DNA of 64,000 nucleotides from Trochalopteron elliotii (taxonomy: Eukaryota; Chordata; Aves; Passeriformes; Leiothrichidae): the NCBI GenBank assembly GCA_024734555.1, contig JANPWX010000027.1:1162322-1226321 (forward strand), read 5' to 3'. Positions 60,788 to 64,000 of this stretch are shown piece after piece. The notes below the pieces were generated by a model, which was not told the origin of the DNA, searched no databases, and was given only the letters and a program-made list of their open reading frames with translations. How positions within the stretch are numbered: the first letter of the stretch is position 1; each line of letters starts with the position of its first letter. Made by a program: the position numbers and the translations under genes.

Positions 60788-63686
60788 GTGAGCACACAGG
60801 ATCACAGGACCTCTGCTCTGTGGGAACAGGGGAATCTGGCTGGCTCCCCCGCAGCCAGCCCTACCACCAACACTGGCGCTGCCCTCCAGCCTCTCCTCAG
60901 TCTCAGCCAATCCTATTACGGGATCCTCAGCAAAGCCCATTGAGCTAAGCGGCTGCCAGCTCGGATCCTCTTAGATGCAGCCCAAGCCCCACGGATCTCC
61001 AGCTCCCACGGCAGCTCGCCTCTGCTTCCCGGGATAGGTAGCACAGGCAGGAGAGCCCTCCTCTCCTGCATCTTGCTGCTGGACAGTCCTACTGCCATGT
61101 GGCTGTGCCTGGGCATTGACCCTGGCTATGTGGCCATTTTGGAGCAGCTCAGCCAGGTGGGCAGTGCAGGGGAGTGGGCTGCAGCTGCAGGAGCTGTGAG
61201 CATCCCTCTCTCTCCTCCTACAGAATAGCCCCCTGGACCTGATCGACACGGGCAAGGGGCTTAAAGTGCAGACGGAAAAGCCGCATTTGGTGAGCCTGGG
61301 CAGCGGTCGGCTCAGCACTGCCATCACTCTTCTGCCCCTGGAGGAAGGTGAGTGCCAGGGGGTCTCCATGGGCACGCTGGTGACAGAGACACTGAGACGC
61401 TCTCTCTGCTGGCAGGGAGGACCACCATTGGCACAGCTGCAACAGACATCGTTCTGCAGGGCCCAGGGCTGGCGCCCCAGCACTGCTACATCGAGAATGT
61501 GCGAGGGACACTCACCCTGCACCCCTGTGGCAACGCCTGCGCCATCGACGGCGTGCCACTCCAGCGGCCCATGCACCTCACCCAAGGTAGGAACAGGCTG
61601 TGGTTCACTGGAGCCTTTGCCCGTGGAATTGTGCCGTTGAGTATTGGGGTGCTTGTAACTGCATATCCCAGCTGGCATACTCCCGCCCTCTGTGCTCTGC
61701 GGTGGGAACCTGCCAGGTCCTGGCACAGTCTGAGAGCTGGCTTTGCTGCGTGTATCAAGCGAGGTGGGAAGGGAGAGACCCAGGCAGGCTTTGAAGAATA
61801 GCGGAGATGCTGAGCCGACTTTGGGAAGGGAGATGACAGAGAAAAACACCTTGGGTGTCCTCCCGACAAATGGGTGCCGGGACACGGCTGGTCTGCCTGC
61901 GTGGCTATACGGCTCGGACCCGCCCGGCCCCTCATGGCCGCTCCCAGGGAGCGTGGACAAAGCCTCAGGCCCTTCCCACGCCATCCCCGCCCCGCCAGAG
62001 CCCGTGTCTCGCTTCCCGGGGAGGACCCTCGGGCGGGGCGGGTGAGGCCCGGCCCCCTGCCACTNNNNNNNNNNNNNNNNNNNNNNNNNNNNNNNNNNNN
62101 NNNNNNNNNNNNNNNNNNNNNNNNNNNNNNNNNNNNNNNNNNNNNNNNNNNNNNNNNNNNNNNNNNNNNNNNNNNNNNNNNNNNNNNNNNNNNNNNNNNN
62201 NNNNNNNNNNNNNNNNNNNNNNNNNNNNNNNNNNNNNNNNNNNNNNNNNNNNNNNNNNNNNNNNNNNNNNNNNNNNNNNNNNNNNNNNNNNNNNNNNNNN
62301 NNNNNNNNNNNNNNNNNNNNNNNNNNNNNNNNNNNNNNNNNNNNNNNNNNNNNNNNNNNNNNNNNNNNNNNNNNNNNNNNNNNNNNNNNNNNNNNNNNNN
62401 NNNNNNNNNNNNNNNNNNNNNNNNNNNNNNNNNNNNNNNNNACAAGGGGTTCCAGTAGTTTCAAATGGGAGCCACGTGGCCGCGGGAGAAGGCTCGGGCG
62501 CGACGGCCCGCGGAGTCCTGCCAGGTCCCGCAGGTCCCACAGTAGGCAGCGAGGGCCATGGTAGGCTGCGGCGTGCGGGCAGGGGTCAGCCGAGCCGCCC
62601 ATCCTCCTGTCCCCGGGGACAGGCAGGGACACGGCCGAGCTAGGACAGCATCTGTGCAAGGCCACAGCGGGATGAACTGCGTGGCTGTCAGGCCGACGCT
62701 CGTGTTGCAGTTTGGTGATTACTCCCTTTGCCGGGGAGACCTGTGGCTCCACTGGTGCCAGCACGTGGGGAAGGCACAGGGCAGTGAAGCATCTCTCCGG
62801 GACGGCCGTTGCCAGGCTGGGCGTCGGCACTGCCACCGGGCAGGCAGGATGCCCTCGTTGAGCCGGGGTGAGCAGGACACCATCCCGCCCTGGTGCTCAG
62901 ACGGAGGAACCAGGTCCCCGCGACGGCGATGGCAGTTAGTCTGTACTGCCTCTCACTCACTTTGCTGGGAACCGGGCTGACGGCTGCTCCAAAAACACGT
63001 CCCCTCCGGCGAGGGATTTTCAGCAGCGGCTGTTGGTACAGAGTGAGCATTTCCCCAGAGCCCTGGCAGGCGCTTCAAAGTGGGGTGTGTCGGCTGCAAC
63101 CCGCCTCCTAGCCGCCTGATGCTCCCTGCTGCCAGCCTCCCCAGCACCACGGGCAGCAGGTGAACGGACAGCGAGTGCCCATGACTCCGCTCCCCTTCCT
63201 GAGGTGCCTTCCTTGCCCCAAGAGAGCTGCTGCTTTGGGCCAAGAAGAGACGCTTTGCAAGCAGGGACAGGAGCTGTCTTGTCTGCAGCTGGCAGCCACG
63301 CAAGCCCTTGGAGTGCTGCCAACTCCCCCGCGGCCCCCGGCGGGGACCCCAGCTGTGCCTGCGCCTGAGATGTGCTGCCGGCAGCTGCCAGAGAGTGACC
63401 TGGATTTCAGCCTCCCCCTAAGCCTCTGCTGACAGCAGGAGCCCGCTCCCTTCCCGAGGGCACATCTTAGGGCCAGCAGTGCCCGACTGCCTCCCTGCGC
63501 GCTCTGGCACCACTCTGATATTGCTGGCTAGCAACTGAACCCTCTCTTCTCTCTCCCAAGGGTGCACCATCTGCCTGGGCCAGGCCACCTTTCTCCGCTT
63601 CAACCACCCTGCTGAGGCCAAGTGGATTAAGAGCATGATCCCAGCGGGGGGCAGAAGCCCATCGGCTCTCTATGGGCTACCAGCAA
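60728..63686 (+). CDS. PHLDB1: PHLDB1 (LL5-alpha), N-terminal part with FHA domain; runs off the window
   Basis: Four exons (60728-60787, 61224-61347, 61416-61586, 63561-63686) join in frame to 160 codons. The start peptide resembles the human one in its end (IQTVIQ, then PLDLIDTGKGLKVQTEKPHL). The FHA phosphopeptide-binding domain follows: LVSLGSGRLSTAITLLPLEE, APQHCYIENVRGTLTL and GQATFLRFNHPAEAKW. Full-length PHLDB1 (about 1,370 aa) adds coiled coils and a C-terminal PH domain, beyond the window. The family acts at the cell cortex in microtubule capture and, in fat cells, insulin signalling. Confidence 0.9.
61224..61347 (+). CDS. PHLDB1: PHLDB1 coding exon 2
   Basis: 124 bases encoding SPLDLIDTGKGLKVQTEKPH and the start of the FHA domain. 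It leaves phase 1. Confidence 0.94.
61416..61586 (+). CDS. PHLDB1: PHLDB1 coding exon 3 (FHA core)
   Basis: 171 bases with LQGPGLAPQHCYIENVRGTL and PCGNACAIDG. Phase 1 on both sides. Confidence 0.95.
61587..63560 (+). other. PHLDB1: PHLDB1 intron with N gap
   Basis: About 2 kb, CpG-rich around the gap at 62065-62441. No further exon is visible; an exon or internal promoter could lie in the missing bases. Confidence 0.7.
62065..62441. other. Assembly gap, 377 N
   Basis: Unresolved bases with very GC-rich sequence on both sides. Confidence 0.99.
63561..63686 (+). CDS. PHLDB1: PHLDB1 coding exon 4 (end of FHA)
   Basis: 126 bases encoding CTICLGQATFLRFNHPAEAK and IPAGGRSPS. The donor is read as GCAA|GTAGGT (phase 1). 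Confidence 0.88.
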
Positions 63687-64000
63687 GTAGGTGACCCCCC
63701 CCCCCAGCTTGTCCCAGGTGGGGCAGGGCAGATGCTGAAGTGCTCCTTGACCCATGCCATCAGCCTTGCCAGTGGCCAATGCTCTCCCAGCCCTGTCCTG
63801 TTGCACTCAGGAGTGGGGCTCACATCCGGCTGCGGTGTGCCATCCATCAGCTCAGCATGGTATGGCAGCTGCACTGGTATTTGTTAATGATTAATATCAC
63901 CTCAAAGAGGTTGACTGTGGCGGCACTGAGGCATGGCTTTCACTTCTGCCCAGCCTGGCCATGGCAGAGCCATCGCCCGTCGGAGCCCCCCCAGCTGCCT
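63687..64000 (+). other. PHLDB1: PHLDB1 intron, to window end
   Basis: 314 bases starting with the donor and a C-run (about 63694-63706). No exon is seen before the window ends. Confidence 0.8.

Noticed and set aside
60971..62836. 621-codon minus-strand open frame across the second N gap
   Set aside because: It reads through 377 N and is antisense to the PHLDB1 FHA exons.
1..64000. CRISPR arrays, phage genes, insertion sequences, tRNA or rRNA genes
   Set aside because: None were seen on reading both strands; the window is ordinary vertebrate genic DNA.

Overview
The window is vertebrate nuclear DNA, most likely from a bird. It has multi-exon genes with GT-AG introns, long UTRs and AATAAA signals, and the proteins are close but not identical to the mammalian orthologues as I remember them. 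The introns are short and the right half is CpG-rich, as on avian microchromosomes. Species cannot be fixed from this sequence. Two N gaps (47763-48162 and 62065-62441) and a single N at 43637 mark draft-assembly joins. I found no bacterial, phage, CRISPR or other exotic system; this is a conserved synteny block equivalent to human 11q23.3.

Layout: (1) 1-39505 is KMT2A (MLL1), plus strand. The window opens in intron 1, so the first coding exon is missing. Thirty-five coding exons (numbered 2-36) run from 5862 to 35497 and join in frame to 3,841 residues, followed by a ~4 kb 3'UTR. (2) TTC36, plus, 39813-40703, three coding exons, 189 aa. (3) TMEM25, plus, 41431-43122, six coding exons, 368 aa. 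(4) IFT46, minus, 47612 down to 44096, ten coding exons, 349 aa. (5) ARCN1 (delta-COP), plus, 48170-54605, ten coding exons, 509 aa, arranged head-to-head with IFT46 across a GC-rich gap. (6) PHLDB1 (LL5-alpha), plus, promoter-like sequence at about 56120, first coding exon at 60728; four coding exons including the FHA domain are visible and the gene leaves the window on the right.

The genes do not form a pathway. KMT2A is a nuclear H3K4 methyltransferase, TTC36 a small TPR protein, TMEM25 an Ig-type membrane protein, IFT46 an intraflagellar-transport subunit, ARCN1 a COPI coat subunit and PHLDB1 a cortical microtubule/insulin-signalling adaptor. What they share is dense packing: spacing of only tens to hundreds of bases between KMT2A and TTC36, ARCN1 and PHLDB1, and IFT46 and ARCN1. 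Exon boundaries were placed by hand from splice consensus, reading phase across every junction, and agreement with remembered family sequence; all coding joins listed are phase-consistent.

The points most worth checking are a GC-AG intron inside the KMT2A WIN motif, a perfect 57-bp duplication around the single N, several tandem NAGNAG acceptors, an ARCN1 first exon that codes only the start methionine, a long GC-rich N-terminal exon in IFT46, and promoter-like sequence hidden in or beside both gaps.
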